Below are positions 41,292 through 50,728 of a stretch of DNA of 64,000 bases, in pieces; positions within the stretch are counted from its first letter, which is position 1; every line of letters begins with the position of its first letter. Source of the DNA: Hujiaoplasma nucleasis (GTDB lineage Bacteria; Bacillota_I; Bacilli_A; Izemoplasmatales; Hujiaoplasmataceae); assembly GCF_013745115.1 (NCBI RefSeq), contig NZ_CP051151.1, forward strand, positions 1,054,001 through 1,118,000. Reading direction: 5' to 3'. Both the position numbers and the translations under genes were made by a program. Below the pieces are notes generated by a model. It was not told the origin of the DNA, searched no databases, and saw only the letters and a program-made list of their open reading frames with translations.

Positions 41292-43292
41292 GGTCGTTTC
41301 CTCCTTATATGTACTTTCTATTAATTTTTCAATTTTATCTATAACTTCATCCGTATTTGAATTCTTAATTTGGGCAGCGGCATTATTTAAATGGCCTCCA
41401 CCACCAAATTTTTCCATCATCACAGACACATTAAAGTTGCTGACAGACCTAGCAGAAATTCCGATGGTTGAACCATCCAATTTACCCACAGCAAAAGCAG
41501 CGATGATGTTATCGATTTCTAATAATTCATCTGCTGTTTTAGCAAGTTGGACTCGATCAGTTGTCTCTACTTCATCCAAAGAAGTAATGGCAAATCTATC
41601 ATCAATAATTCTAGCTTTATTAACCAAATTTGATTTAGTTCTAATATCATCTAGTGATTCTCTTAAGATTAACCTAGCTTGTGATGGATCTGCGCCTAAA
41701 TTTCTTAATTTAGCAGCTGCTTCAAATGTTCTAGCGCCAGTTCTATGAGAAAAATTATTGGTGTCAATCATCATTCCCGCCAACATAATGGTTGCTTCAA
41801 ATTTATGAATTTCAATTTCATCTTCAAAAAAATCTACCAATTCAGTGACAAGTTCAACCGAAGATGAAGCATAAGGTTCAACATAGTTCATTAATAAATC
41901 CGGAATAGCTTCATGTATTCTTCGATGATGATCTATAACAATAATATTCTTTGTCTTATCTATCATCTCAGGTGCATTGGATTGAACTGGTGAATGATGG
42001 TCAACAATAATAAGTAAGGTATTTTGGTTAACCTTATTTAAAGCTTCTTGAGGTTCAATCACATATTCTAACAACTTAATATATTCATGTTCTAACATAT
42101 TAAATACTTTTTGTGTTGTTTGATCAATATCATCAAAATCAATAATGATTTTAATTGCCTTACCCTTGGCTATACCCATTTCCAATAAACCTATAGCCGC
42201 TCCTAAAGCGTCAATATCAGTTGTTTTATGTGGCATAATATATACATTCTCAGCTTCAGCAATATAATCGCTCAATGCATTTGAATTTACTTTTGCAGTA
42301 ATTTTAGAAGATTTTTCAACAGTATTAGAACGACCACCAAAAAACTTAATAGGTTGATTTTTAAAGTTAACAACCACTTGATCGCCACCGCGATCTATGG
42401 CTAACTTTAATGCTTCCTCAGCGTATTCACCAAGTCTTGATGCATCTTCATCAAAAGAGGCTATACCCATAGATAAGGAAACTCGAATATCCTTTTCTTC
42501 TGCTTTAGCAGTAATTTGATCTAAGATAGGGAAACCTTCTTCGATAAACTCATCAATTTTCTTACGATTAGTAATTATAATGGCCCTATCTACTCTTAAA
42601 GAAATAAAATAAATATGATTTTCTTCACACCAATGATTTAAAATCCCAAGTAAAGATCCTTCTATAGAAGATTTGGTTTGGTAATCCATATTGGTTGTGG
42701 CTTCTACATAGTTATCTAAAGATAAAATTCCAACAGCATTTTGATTCTCAAAATATTTCTTTTTTATTTCTTCTCTTTCAGTTACTTCAAAGAAATAAAC
42801 TGTCTTATTTTTAGGATAATGAACAGCATCAAATAATTTATCGTACAACTCCACCATAAATTTTCCAACACGTTTTTCAACATTATCACATAAGTCTTTA
42901 TTTAATAAACATAAAGGTCTTTCAACCAAAACATTAGAAAAATATTCTTTAGCAGCGTTATTGGCATAAGAAATATTGAAATCATCATCATAAATAATGA
43001 TACCAACCGGTAAATAGTTTAAAGCAATGTCTTCATTATTTAACTTTCTCTTATTAATAGCGTTGGTTTCTCTAATCTTTGTTTCAAGTTGTTCAATACG
43101 CAATCTTCTTTGTCTTGATATGTATTCAAATAATAAAATACCAATAAAAATAATGAAAATAACAATATTGAAAAAAGTATAAATATACAAATTATATAAG
43201 GGGTGAATAAAGTGAAAAACAAAAGATAATATCACCAATAAAACATAATTGAATGTCAGGAATATATGAAACTTATTAAAGAACTTTTTCAT
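40845..43292 (-). CDS. gdpP: In-frame fusion of c-di-AMP phosphodiesterase GdpP and ribosomal protein L9
   Basis: An 815-codon frame. Residues 1-667 are GdpP: two membrane helices (about 10-60), a PAS-like region, a degenerate GGDEF domain, and DHH/DHHA1 phosphodiesterase domains (DIDALGAAIG, IIVDHH, IDHHRR, GGGGHLNNAAAQI). In other Firmicutes this protein breaks down cyclic di-AMP. The final 148 residues are a complete L9. No stop codon lies between them; the junction codons contain a full AAGGAGG followed 8 nt later by the L9 ATG. So the frame may yield a membrane-bound GdpP-L9 fusion, a separate L9, or both. The start follows AGGAGAAA. Confidence 0.93.
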   Translation of the reverse strand: MKKFFNKFHIFLTFNYVLLVILSFVFHFIHPLYNLYIYTFFNIVIFIIFIGILLFEYISRQRRLRIEQLETKIRETNAINKRKLNNEDIALNYLPVGIIIYDDDFNISYANNAAKEYFSNVLVERPLCLLNKDLCDNVEKRVGKFMVELYDKLFDAVHYPKNKTVYFFEVTEREEIKKKYFENQNAVGILSLDNYVEATTNMDYQTKSSIEGSLLGILNHWCEENHIYFISLRVDRAIIITNRKKIDEFIEEGFPILDQITAKAEEKDIRVSLSMGIASFDEDASRLGEYAEEALKLAIDRGGDQVVVNFKNQPIKFFGGRSNTVEKSSKITAKVNSNALSDYIAEAENVYIMPHKTTDIDALGAAIGLLEMGIAKGKAIKIIIDFDDIDQTTQKVFNMLEHEYIKLLEYVIEPQEALNKVNQNTLLIIVDHHSPVQSNAPEMIDKTKNIIVIDHHRRIHEAIPDLLMNYVEPYASSSVELVTELVDFFEDEIEIHKFEATIMLAGMMIDTNNFSHRTGARTFEAAAKLRNLGADPSQARLILRESLDDIRTKSNLVNKARIIDDRFAITSLDEVETTDRVQLAKTADELLEIDNIIAAFAVGKLDGSTIGISARSVSNFNVSVMMEKFGGGGHLNNAAAQIKNSNTDEVIDKIEKLIESTYKEETTMKVILIKDVKGRGKKGDVIEVATGYGNYLLTSKHAIKANTANMEALERDLTEKKEKEDKAHKEALELKELIEKSPISLYVKIGDTGKLFGSVNTKQIADELKKQHNIIVDKRKIALDDKINSLGNFDIEVKLHKDVVATIDVQVLEKE

Positions 43293-43417
43293 AATTTTCT
43301 CCTACTTTCTTAATGATAGACTATTATAACATAGAATAAGTCATATTAAAATATGGGTCATTCTATCTAATCTATCATATTATACCATGAAGATTTAAAA
43401 ATTTATCTATTTTCAAA

Positions 43418-43441
43418 AGAAAAAGGCTCACATTGAGCCTT
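43418..43441 (-). terminator. Terminator after rpsR
   Basis: AAGGCTCA pairs with TGAGCCTT around a 3-nt loop and is followed by TTTTCTTTT on the minus strand. It separates rpsF-ssb-rpsR from gdpP, which has a -10-like TATAAT (complement near 43322-43329) and a weak -35. Confidence 0.85.
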
Positions 43442-43448
43442 AAAAAAT

Positions 43449-43688
43449 CTATTCTTTTACGTAAGGTAATAAAGCCATGAAACGTGCTCTTTTAATAGCT
43501 CTTGCCAAATGTTTTTGGTAATAAGCGTTGGTTCCAGTAACACGTCTAGGAAGAATTTTACCTCTATCTGAAATAAATCTTCTTAGTAATTCATGATCTT
43601 TGAAATCTATGTAAGCTATTTTGTTTTCAGTGAAATAGCATCTTTTACGACTTCTACGTCTATTTGATTTGAATCCTGGTCTTGCCAT
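43449..43688 (-). CDS. rpsR: Ribosomal protein S18
   Basis: A 79-residue small-subunit protein that binds next to S6. Conserved features include the basic N-terminus ([12 protein letters not shown]), [22 protein letters not shown] and [17 protein letters not shown]. It lies 15 nt after ssb. Confidence 0.97.
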   Translation of the reverse strand: MARPGFKSNRRRSRKRCYFTENKIAYIDFKDHELLRRFISDRGKILPRRVTGTNAYYQKHLARAIKRARFMALLPYVKE

Positions 43689-43703
43689 AATAATCCTCCT
43701 TTT

Positions 43704-44123
43704 TTAAAATGGTAGGTCATCTTCAATATCATTGAAGTTGCCTGTATCAATTTTTTCTTCTTGTTTGTAGTTTTGACTTGGATTATTATCTTCTCTTTGT
43801 GATTTGCTATCAAGGAAAGTCACAGAGTCACATACGACATCTGTAGTATATCTTTTCGCATTGATTTTTTCATCCATGTACTCGCCAGTCTGAAGTTTTC
43901 CTTCAACTGCAACTAAAGAACCCTTTGAAACATAACGGGCAATATTTTCAGCTTGTTTTCTCCAAGCTGTACAGTTGATGAAATCAACATCTTTATCTCC
44001 ATTATTATTAGAATAAGGACGATTCACTGCAAGAGAAAAACTACAAACAGGAATGTTGTTATTGGTATGTCTTAATTCTGGGTCTCTCGTTAAACGACCG
44101 ATTAATACAACTTTATTAAACAT
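43704..44123 (-). CDS. ssb: Single-stranded DNA-binding protein
   Basis: The 139-residue OB-fold protein starts MFNKVVLIGRLTRDPELR and ends in the acidic tail DDLPF used to recruit repair and replication partners. The linker is short and polar. It sits between rpsF and rpsR, the common arrangement. Confidence 0.96.
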   Translation of the reverse strand: MFNKVVLIGRLTRDPELRHTNNNIPVCSFSLAVNRPYSNNNGDKDVDFINCTAWRKQAENIARYVSKGSLVAVEGKLQTGEYMDEKINAKRYTTDVVCDSVTFLDSKSQREDNNPSQNYKQEEKIDTGNFNDIEDDLPF

Positions 44124-44135
44124 TCTAATTTCTCC

Positions 44136-44426
44136 TTACATTTCGTCTCTTGCGATAACAATGTGACGAATAACATCTTCTTTGATTTTAATAACACGGT
44201 CAACTTCGTTCACTGCTTCGCTAGATGCTTGAACATCTAAGATAACATAGTAACCTTTTTTAAAGTCATTAATTTCATAAGCAAGATCTCTCATGCCCCA
44301 TTCAGTCACTTTAGGCTCTTGAGAATCGAATTTAGTAAAGATGTTATTTACTTCAGTAATTAACGCTTTTCTAGCTTCTTCTTCAAGATTAGGACGAATG
44401 ATGTACATAATTTCGTATCTTTTCAT
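44136..44426 (-). CDS. rpsF: Ribosomal protein S6
   Basis: A 96-residue protein beginning MKRYEIMYIIRPNLEEE. The start at 44426 has AGGAGG at 6 nt; a longer frame would read into the leader hairpins and is rejected. S6 and S18 form a heterodimer that in several bacteria binds its own leader. First gene of rpsF-ssb-rpsR. Confidence 0.96.
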   Translation of the reverse strand: MKRYEIMYIIRPNLEEEARKALITEVNNIFTKFDSQEPKVTEWGMRDLAYEINDFKKGYYVILDVQASSEAVNEVDRVIKIKEDVIRHIVIARDEM

Positions 44427-44449
44427 AGTATACCTCCTTTTGGTCTTTG

Positions 44450-44493
44450 GCTGCATTAGCAGCAAGGTTTTGCCGCCTAAGCAGCAAGGTTAA
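44450..44493 (-). promoter_or_regulatory. rpsF leader with two tandem 22-bp hairpin repeats
   Basis: Two adjacent 22-bp units (44450-44471 and 44472-44493) each hold a 5-bp stem with a 4-nt loop: GCTGC-TAAT-GCAGC and GCTGC-TTAG-GCGGC, preceded by AACCTT. They lie between the promoter and the ribosome site. They occupy the place of the S6:S18-binding leader known in other bacteria, but I do not see its conserved CCG, so a match is not claimed. Confidence 0.65.
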
Positions 44494-44505
44494 ATCACTT
44501 TTAGA

Positions 44506-44534
44506 ATTATATCATAAAGCCTTATTTTTGTCCA
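44506..44534 (-). promoter_or_regulatory. rpsF operon promoter
   Basis: -35 TGGACA (44534-44529), perfect -10 TATAAT (44511-44506), spacer 17 bp. The transcript leader is about 70 nt. Confidence 0.8.
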
Positions 44535-44535
44535 A

Positions 44536-44560
44536 TAAAAAAAGCGAGAAACTCGCTTTT
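44536..44560 (-). terminator. Terminator after lipoprotein gene
   Basis: AAAAGCGAG pairs with CTCGCTTTT around a 3-nt loop and is followed on the minus strand by a T run. It lies 15 nt past the stop at 44576 and ends right at the rpsF promoter. Confidence 0.85.
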
Positions 44561-44575
44561 AATTATTAATAATTA

Positions 44576-45214
44576 TTATTCTTTCTCACTTTGATTAAAA
44601 ATGCTAACAATGTCATCATAATGAGTCATTCTATTAGAAGGTACTAACAATAATAAAGAACCATTGATATGATCTTCTTCGACTTTTCCTTCTAATTGTG
44701 CTTGAATCACTTGACTCACTTCAAGAACTTCTCTTAAATATTCTTCAGAAGGAAATTCAATAATCACTGCAGTTTTGCTATCGATACTATCATCTTCTAA
44801 AGTTTCAAAATCGCCATAAACGTATACATTATAGTCCATTCCATCAATGACTTTTAAATCTACATCTTCTTCAAGTGTGAATGGTGTAAGATTTGTGAAT
44901 GCTTTATCTTCGATATCGTATTCAGCTAAGATTAAAGCTCTTAACTCTAAAGACATTCTATCTACTGGAATAAACATTGAAGTTGTTGAAACTTTATCAA
45001 CTGTAGGTTCAGCATTTTCTGTACTTTGAGCTTGAATTAAACGTTTATCCAAATCAAAGTTAACAGCAATTGAGTTTTTGTACGTATATTGATGATATCC
45101 CGCTTCTAAAAAATCTTCATCAACATTATTAATTTCTGATCCTGAACATGCTGTAACAGCCAATATAGCAAAAGCCATTACAAATGCTAAAAATACTTTC
45201 TTTAAATTTTTCAT
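44576..45214 (-). CDS. Lipoprotein of unknown function
   Basis: A 212-residue protein with signal peptide and lipobox ILAVTAC. The ATG at 45214 is preferred to an upstream TTG because it begins the lysine-rich signal (MKNLKKVF). Near the mature N-terminus FLEAGYHQY recalls the xxxGYxxx motif of the small lipoproteins at 60.8-64 kb, so a distant relation is possible. It is expressed from a consensus promoter as a single gene. Confidence 0.8.
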   Translation of the reverse strand: MKNLKKVFLAFVMAFAILAVTACSGSEINNVDEDFLEAGYHQYTYKNSIAVNFDLDKRLIQAQSTENAEPTVDKVSTTSMFIPVDRMSLELRALILAEYDIEDKAFTNLTPFTLEEDVDLKVIDGMDYNVYVYGDFETLEDDSIDSKTAVIIEFPSEEYLREVLEVSQVIQAQLEGKVEEDHINGSLLLLVPSNRMTHYDDIVSIFNQSEKE

Positions 45215-45261
45215 TGTCCACCGTCCTAAATTCAATAGATTATATCTATCTTGTCCTTAAA

Positions 45262-45290
45262 ATTATAACTTATAACCTAAATCTTGTCAA
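45262..45290 (-). promoter_or_regulatory. Consensus promoter of the lipoprotein gene
   Basis: Perfect -35 TTGACA (45290-45285) and perfect -10 TATAAT (45267-45262) with a 17-bp spacer: one of the two best promoters in the window, alongside that of rpsL. It predicts very high expression of the lipoprotein. Confidence 0.88.
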
Positions 45291-45327
45291 CATCTATATT
45301 TATATCTAAAATAAGAAAGAAAAGGAT

Positions 45328-46215
45328 TTATTTTTGCTTGATCTTTCGATAAGGAATCAACATTGAAACTTGCTTCTTGTAATCATTAAATCCTGGCCTA
45401 TTTTCTAGTTTCTTTTCCATCATAGGTATAGAAATAAATAAGAATAAAGCTATCATGGCTAGGGGATATAAAATATTCATATCAAGGGTCTTACTAATGC
45501 CCAAATACATTAAATAAACACCCACCCAAATTGATAATTCTCCAAGGTAATTTGGATGTCTTGAATACAACCATATGCCTCGATCAATAATTTGTGATTT
45601 GCTATCTCTGTTTTGTCTAAATTCATACATTTGCTTGTCAGCTAAAAATTGAATGGATGTCGCAAATAACATTAGAACAAAACCTAATATGATCCAAATA
45701 TTAATAGATCCACCCTTAATTATTACTTCATATGCATTGATTAATTGAATGTATACGACCAAGGTAGGTATCAAATGGATAGCGCCAAAATTAGACAATA
45801 AATAATATTTTGTAGTTTTTTCTTTTATGAGGTCATAACGCCAATCTTGTTCCTTAAAACCAGTCCAGTTTTTCCACCAATTATAAGTCAATCTAATGGC
45901 CCACAACATAATACCAACGATTAATAAAACAGTGGTTAAATCAATCATAACTGCTTGGTAATAAACCCACCACAAAATAATTACCGGAGGTATGACTGAC
46001 CAATAAGGATCATACATAGATGAGTTCTTAGTTATTAAACTGAAAGCGAAAATAACAATGGTCATCATAAGGTTTGCTACAAAGCTTAATAACAATACAT
46101 TATCAATTACTGATTCAAAAGCATAGAAAGAAATAATACCAACAATAAAAGAAATTAAGTAAGCGAGAATGAAAACATAACCTGTTTGTTTTTTAGTTAA
46201 CTTTAAGAAATCCAT
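45328..46215 (-). CDS. DUF1295 family membrane protein
   Basis: A 295-residue integral membrane protein with seven to eight helices. The C-terminal DRGIWLYSRHPNYLGE...WVGVYLM is the diagnostic motif of DUF1295, in the steroid 5-alpha-reductase/isoprenylcysteine methyltransferase-like superfamily. Such proteins bind NADPH or SAM and act on lipids; the substrate here is unknown. It lies 11 nt after the cinA-type gene, so they probably share a transcript. Confidence 0.85.
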   Translation of the reverse strand: MDFLKLTKKQTGYVFILAYLISFIVGIISFYAFESVIDNVLLLSFVANLMMTIVIFAFSLITKNSSMYDPYWSVIPPVIILWWVYYQAVMIDLTTVLLIVGIMLWAIRLTYNWWKNWTGFKEQDWRYDLIKEKTTKYYLLSNFGAIHLIPTLVVYIQLINAYEVIIKGGSINIWIILGFVLMLFATSIQFLADKQMYEFRQNRDSKSQIIDRGIWLYSRHPNYLGELSIWVGVYLMYLGISKTLDMNILYPLAMIALFLFISIPMMEKKLENRPGFNDYKKQVSMLIPYRKIKQK

Positions 46216-46226
46216 AGATACCCCTC

Positions 46227-46718
46227 TTATTTTTTCAAATATTCGATTAACTTATTAAAAGTAAAAATTAATGTTTGATAGCGTATCTCTTGTCTATCCC
46301 CATTAAAATGATGTTTCTCATTGATAATTTGTCCTTGATAATCTATACCAATATAAACTGTACCAATATCCAAACCATGATAAGTTCTTGGACCAGCAAT
46401 CCCTGAAACCGCCACCAAAATGTCCGCTTCAGATTGTTTTCTTAAACCCAAAAGCATTTCTTCAATGACTTGTTTGGAGTAAACTGTATATTGGTCAATG
46501 GTTGTTTTTTTACATTTCAATACATTTATTTTTGCTTGATCAGAATAGACAACAAAACTTTCTTTAAAGACTTTTGATGCATCTTCTATTCGAGTCAATT
46601 CACTGGCAAATAAACCCCCAGTCATTGACTCGGCAAAAGAAATTTTTAAATTCTTTTTAATTAATAATTGTACAAGTTGATAAGATAAATCAGAGATTTG
46701 TTGACTAGTGTCTTTCAT
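46227..46718 (-). CDS. pncC: CinA C-terminal family protein (nicotinamide-nucleotide amidase-like)
   Basis: A 163-residue stand-alone CinA C-terminal domain: FAESMTGGLFASEL carries the catalytic Ser region, and AVSGIAGPRTYHGLDIGTVYIG the second conserved block. Known members deamidate nicotinamide mononucleotide to recycle pyridine nucleotides. The sequence is divergent (Met for Cys in AESxTGGL, no GG after AGP), so activity is probable, not certain. Confidence 0.8.
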   Translation of the reverse strand: MKDTSQQISDLSYQLVQLLIKKNLKISFAESMTGGLFASELTRIEDASKVFKESFVVYSDQAKINVLKCKKTTIDQYTVYSKQVIEEMLLGLRKQSEADILVAVSGIAGPRTYHGLDIGTVYIGIDYQGQIINEKHHFNGDRQEIRYQTLIFTFNKLIEYLKK

Positions 46719-46726
46719 ACTTATAC

Positions 46727-47824
46727 CTAAACACTAAACCTAAAGTTAAATATATCGCCATCTTTGGCTTCGTAATTTTTCCCTTCAAGTCTATATTTAC
46801 CCATTTCTTTGGCTTTCGCTTCACTTCCTGCCATCATTAAATCATCAAAATGAATGGTTTCAGCTCTAATAAAACCTTTTTCAAAATCACTATGAATAAT
46901 ACCAGCACACTCAGGAGCTTTCATTCCGTCTTTAAAGGTCCATGCCCTAACTTCTTTTTCCCCTGCGGTAAAGAAAGTCCTTAATCCTAAAGTTTGATAT
47001 GATACTTTTATCAACTGATCTAAACCAGATACTTCCATACCCATCTCAGCCATGAATTCAAGCCTATCTTCTTCATCTAACGTTTGAAGTTCTTGTTCAA
47101 TTTTAGCACTAATAATAACTGTTTGAGCTTGGTCATTTACAGCCAATTCTTTTACTTGTTTAACATACTCATTTTCCATCTCAATTTCATCTTCAGCAAC
47201 ATTACATACATAAATCATAGGTTTAGCTGTTAAAAATGAAAAGTTTTTTATGATGGCTATGTCGTCCTTATCTAGTGGATAAGAACGAATAGGTCTTTCT
47301 TCTTTCAAGTGGGCTAAAAGATTGGTTAACAAATCAAATTCATGAACGATCAACTTATCCGCTTTTAAAGAAGCTTGTTTTTTTAGTTTAGGTAATCTTT
47401 TTTCTATAACTTCCATATCAGCAAAAATCAACTCAATAAGAATGGTTTCTATATCCCTTAAAGGATCTATAGAGCCATCTACATGGGTCACTTCATCATC
47501 ATCAAAACAACGAATGACTTGGACTATAGCATCTGTTGTACGAATATGAGAGAGAAACTGATTTCCTAAACCTTCACCCTTTGATGCTCCCCTTACAAGC
47601 CCAGCAATATCCCTAAATTCAAATCCAGTATAGATTGTTTTTTTAGGATGATACATAGCTTCTAGTGCTTTAATTCTGTGATCAGGAACTTCAACGACAC
47701 CAACATTAGGTTCTATGGTCGCAAAAGGATAATTTGCGGCCAAAACATTGGCCTTGGTGATGGCATTGAATAAGGTTGATTTACCAACGTTTGGTAAACC
47801 AACAATACCTGCGGTTAAACCCAT
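46727..47824 (-). CDS. ychF: Ribosome-binding ATPase YchF
   Basis: An Obg-related P-loop NTPase that prefers ATP and binds ribosomes. The 365 residues have G1 GLPNVGKS, the switch FRDIAGLV, a coiled-coil insert, and the C-terminal TGS domain ([17 protein letters not shown]). Its start overlaps the tatD stop by one base. Confidence 0.96.
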   Translation of the reverse strand: MGLTAGIVGLPNVGKSTLFNAITKANVLAANYPFATIEPNVGVVEVPDHRIKALEAMYHPKKTIYTGFEFRDIAGLVRGASKGEGLGNQFLSHIRTTDAIVQVIRCFDDDEVTHVDGSIDPLRDIETILIELIFADMEVIEKRLPKLKKQASLKADKLIVHEFDLLTNLLAHLKEERPIRSYPLDKDDIAIIKNFSFLTAKPMIYVCNVAEDEIEMENEYVKQVKELAVNDQAQTVIISAKIEQELQTLDEEDRLEFMAEMGMEVSGLDQLIKVSYQTLGLRTFFTAGEKEVRAWTFKDGMKAPECAGIIHSDFEKGFIRAETIHFDDLMMAGSEAKAKEMGKYRLEGKNYEAKDGDIFNFRFSV

Positions 47825-48612
47825 TATTTAGCCTCTTTCTTTAATTCTTCTAAGTTAAATAATTTGACTGTATTTTCATAAGTTTTTTCAGCCAATTCTT
47901 TAAAAGATATGTTTTTTATTTTAGCAATTTCCTTAGCAATAAATTCCACATTTCTTGGTTGGTTTTGTTTACCCCTATAAGGTACTGGAGCCAAGTAAGG
48001 TGAATCTGTTTCTACCAATAGCCTATCCATTGGAACAGAAGCCGCAACTTCTTTAGGTGTATTAGCATTTTTAAAGGTGACTGGTCCAGCCAAAGAAATA
48101 TACATATTTAAATCAATAAATTGTTGCATAGATTCTTTTGATCCTGAATAACAATGCATAACACCTGGAAGATCTTTATCTTTATATGTTTTAATTATTT
48201 GATAAGTATCTTCAGTAGCATCTCTCATATGAACTGATATAGGCATTTTATGTTTATTGGCTATTTGAATTTGTTTTATAAATAAAGCTTTTTGTTTATC
48301 CATTAAATTTTTATCCCAATGATAATCTAAACCAATTTCACCGATACCTTTTACTTTAGGATGAGATAACTTTTTTTCAATCCATTCTAAATCACTATCT
48401 TTTACGTACGATGCTTCGCTTGGGTGGATACCAATAAGTGCGTAAATTGAATCATACATATTAGCAAGTTCAATAGCTAATTTTGATGAATCAATATCAT
48501 AACCAACCACAACAAAGGCACTTACACCAACTGCGTTTGCCTTATCAATTAAGCTTTCTATTTTTGTAAATAATTGTTCATCATTTAAGTGAACGTGAGA
48601 ATCAATTAACAT
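47824..48612 (-). CDS. tatD: TatD family metal-dependent hydrolase
   Basis: A TIM-barrel hydrolase, 262 residues, related to 3'-5' DNA exonucleases. Metal-ligand motifs: DSHVHLND at the start, GEIGLDYHW, SVHMRDA, and LLVETDSPYLAP. It is 19 nt after tkt and overlaps ychF. Confidence 0.93.
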   Translation of the reverse strand: MLIDSHVHLNDEQLFTKIESLIDKANAVGVSAFVVVGYDIDSSKLAIELANMYDSIYALIGIHPSEASYVKDSDLEWIEKKLSHPKVKGIGEIGLDYHWDKNLMDKQKALFIKQIQIANKHKMPISVHMRDATEDTYQIIKTYKDKDLPGVMHCYSGSKESMQQFIDLNMYISLAGPVTFKNANTPKEVAASVPMDRLLVETDSPYLAPVPYRGKQNQPRNVEFIAKEIAKIKNISFKELAEKTYENTVKLFNLEELKKEAK

Positions 48613-48631
48613 AGGTCCTCCTTGTAATCAT

Positions 48632-50578
48632 TTATTCTTTTAAGTAGTCTTTAACAATTTTATTAACAGTAAAGCCAAAGAAATCAATAACTTCTTCTCC
48701 CTTACCGCTTCTTCCAAATTCATCGATACCATAGACCTTATGAGCAAATCTATACCATGACATTGAAGCACCCATTTCTATAGCGATAATATTTTTACAT
48801 TTTTTTGGTAATACTCTTTCTTGTATTTCTTTAGGCTGTTTTAAGAATAATTCTTGAGATGGCATAGAAACCACCCTTGTTTGTATATTATGCTCTTTGG
48901 CTAACTTATCTTGTACCTCTAAAGCTAATTCTAATTCAGATCCAGTAGCTATGAAAATAGCTTCAGCATGTTCATAGTCTTTAACAATATAAGCGCCTGT
49001 TTTAAAAGTATCATAATCTACTTTTGTTTTTGTTTGGATATTTTGTCTTGTAAGAGCAATGACAGTAGGTGTTTCTTTTGCTTCTAAAGCAAAACGTAAA
49101 GCATGTTCTACTTCATAAGCGTTACCAGGCCTTAATACATTGGTATTTGGCATGGCTCTAAACATGGTTAATTGTTCAATCGGTTCATGGGTTGGCCCAT
49201 CTTCTCCGACAGCTACTGAATCATGAGTGAAAATATATATAGATGGTATATGCATCAAAGCAGCAATCCTCATGGCTGGTTTCATATAATCAGAGAAAAT
49301 AAAGAATCCTCCACTAAAAGCTTTTAAATGATGTAAAGTCATCCCATTCACAATGCCAGCCATGGCATGTTCTCTAACACCAAAATTGATGTTTCTTCCT
49401 GTTCGGTGATTATAATCAAAATCACCATCAATACCTTTGGCTTTGGTTGAAGATGTTAAGTCTGCAGACCCACCAATCATATGTGGAATATGTTCACTAG
49501 CAAGCTGAATTAATTTACCCATAGTTGAGCGAGATGCTTCATTCAATCCAACCTTAGCATATTTAAACACTTCTTTAAAATCAATTGATAACTTGTTATC
49601 AATAATATCCTTAAATTGCTTATATAATTCAACATTCTTTTCTTTGACTTTTTCTAGAGTTTTCATCCAAGTCTTATAAGCACTTTGTCCTCTATCAATA
49701 AAACTTGTTCTAAATTCTTCATAGGCCTCATCGTAGACTTCAAACATGCCTTTATCATAAGCAAGGGCTTTTTTCATAGCCTCAGTTTCTTTAACCCCAA
49801 TTGGTTTACCATGAGATTCTGAAGTTCCTGCAGAAGATGCGCCTTCTCCAATGATTGTTTTTATTTCGATGAAAGATGGTTTATCCGATTGTTTAGCCGT
49901 TTCTATCGCTTTAGATATAGCATCTAAATCATGATGATCTTCAATCAATTGATAGTCCCAATTCATTGATTTTACTTTTTGTTCAATGTTATCTGATTGA
50001 GCCATATCAACCGGTCCATCTAGTTGAATATCATTAGAATCAAACAAGACAATTAATTTATTAAGTTTAAATCTACCTGCAATAGCCATAGATTCTAAGG
50101 TGATTCCTTCTTGCATATCACCATCTCCACATAGAGCGTAAGTATAATGATTTACAAGTTGGTATTCTTTGGTATTAAACTTAGCTGCTAAGTAACTTTC
50201 TGCCAAGGCATTTCCAACTGCCATTGACATCCCTTGTCCTAAAGGACCTGTTGTAGAATCCACTCCAGGAGTTTCTCTGTATTCAGGATGGCCTGGTGTC
50301 ATAGAATTTAATTGTCTAAATTCTTTAATTTGACTCATAGGTATATCATAACCAGCCAAATGCAAGGTTGAGTATAAAAGCGCTGACCCATGTCCTGCAG
50401 CTAAAAAGAATCGATCCCTGTTAAACCAAAGAGGTTCATTTGGATTAGCAATTAAATGTTTAGTATATAAGGTATAAACTGTGTTGGCAGCACCCAAGAC
50501 AATTCCTGGATGTCCACTATTGGCTTGATTGATCATATCAAGTCCTAAAAACTTCATTGATTGGATTGTTTTTTCCAT
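48632..50578 (-). CDS. tkt: Transketolase
   Basis: A thiamine-diphosphate enzyme of the pentose phosphate pathway. The 648 residues contain GHPG (residue ~22), the ThDP/Mg site GDGDMQEGITLESMAIAG and the pyrimidine-domain HDSVAVGEDGPTHEP. The length and start are normal. A -10 TATAAT (complement 50631-50636) lies upstream with a weak -35. Confidence 0.97.
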   Translation of the reverse strand: MEKTIQSMKFLGLDMINQANSGHPGIVLGAANTVYTLYTKHLIANPNEPLWFNRDRFFLAAGHGSALLYSTLHLAGYDIPMSQIKEFRQLNSMTPGHPEYRETPGVDSTTGPLGQGMSMAVGNALAESYLAAKFNTKEYQLVNHYTYALCGDGDMQEGITLESMAIAGRFKLNKLIVLFDSNDIQLDGPVDMAQSDNIEQKVKSMNWDYQLIEDHHDLDAISKAIETAKQSDKPSFIEIKTIIGEGASSAGTSESHGKPIGVKETEAMKKALAYDKGMFEVYDEAYEEFRTSFIDRGQSAYKTWMKTLEKVKEKNVELYKQFKDIIDNKLSIDFKEVFKYAKVGLNEASRSTMGKLIQLASEHIPHMIGGSADLTSSTKAKGIDGDFDYNHRTGRNINFGVREHAMAGIVNGMTLHHLKAFSGGFFIFSDYMKPAMRIAALMHIPSIYIFTHDSVAVGEDGPTHEPIEQLTMFRAMPNTNVLRPGNAYEVEHALRFALEAKETPTVIALTRQNIQTKTKVDYDTFKTGAYIVKDYEHAEAIFIATGSELELALEVQDKLAKEHNIQTRVVSMPSQELFLKQPKEIQERVLPKKCKNIIAIEMGASMSWYRFAHKVYGIDEFGRSGKGEEVIDFFGFTVNKIVKDYLKE

Positions 50579-50687
50579 GATTTCACTCCTAAATATTATT
50601 TAAATATAAACAAAAAATTTCACATATTATTATATCATAGTTCATATATTTAAAAAAGAAAAGACGAAGATAAAACTTAATAAAACA

Positions 50688-50717
50688 TAAAAAAAACACC
50701 CTTAAGAAAAGGGTGTT
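50688..50717 (-). terminator. Terminator after tuf
   Basis: AACACCCTT pairs with AAGGGTGTT around a 5-nt loop and is followed by seven Ts on the minus strand. It closes the str operon 12 nt after the tuf stop. Confidence 0.9.
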
Positions 50718-50728
50718 CAATTATAAAA

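Noticed and set aside
41281-41748. Plus-strand frame of 155 codons opposite the gdpP 3' part
   Set aside because: It is antisense to the DHHA1 domain; composition fits a complementary-strand artefact.
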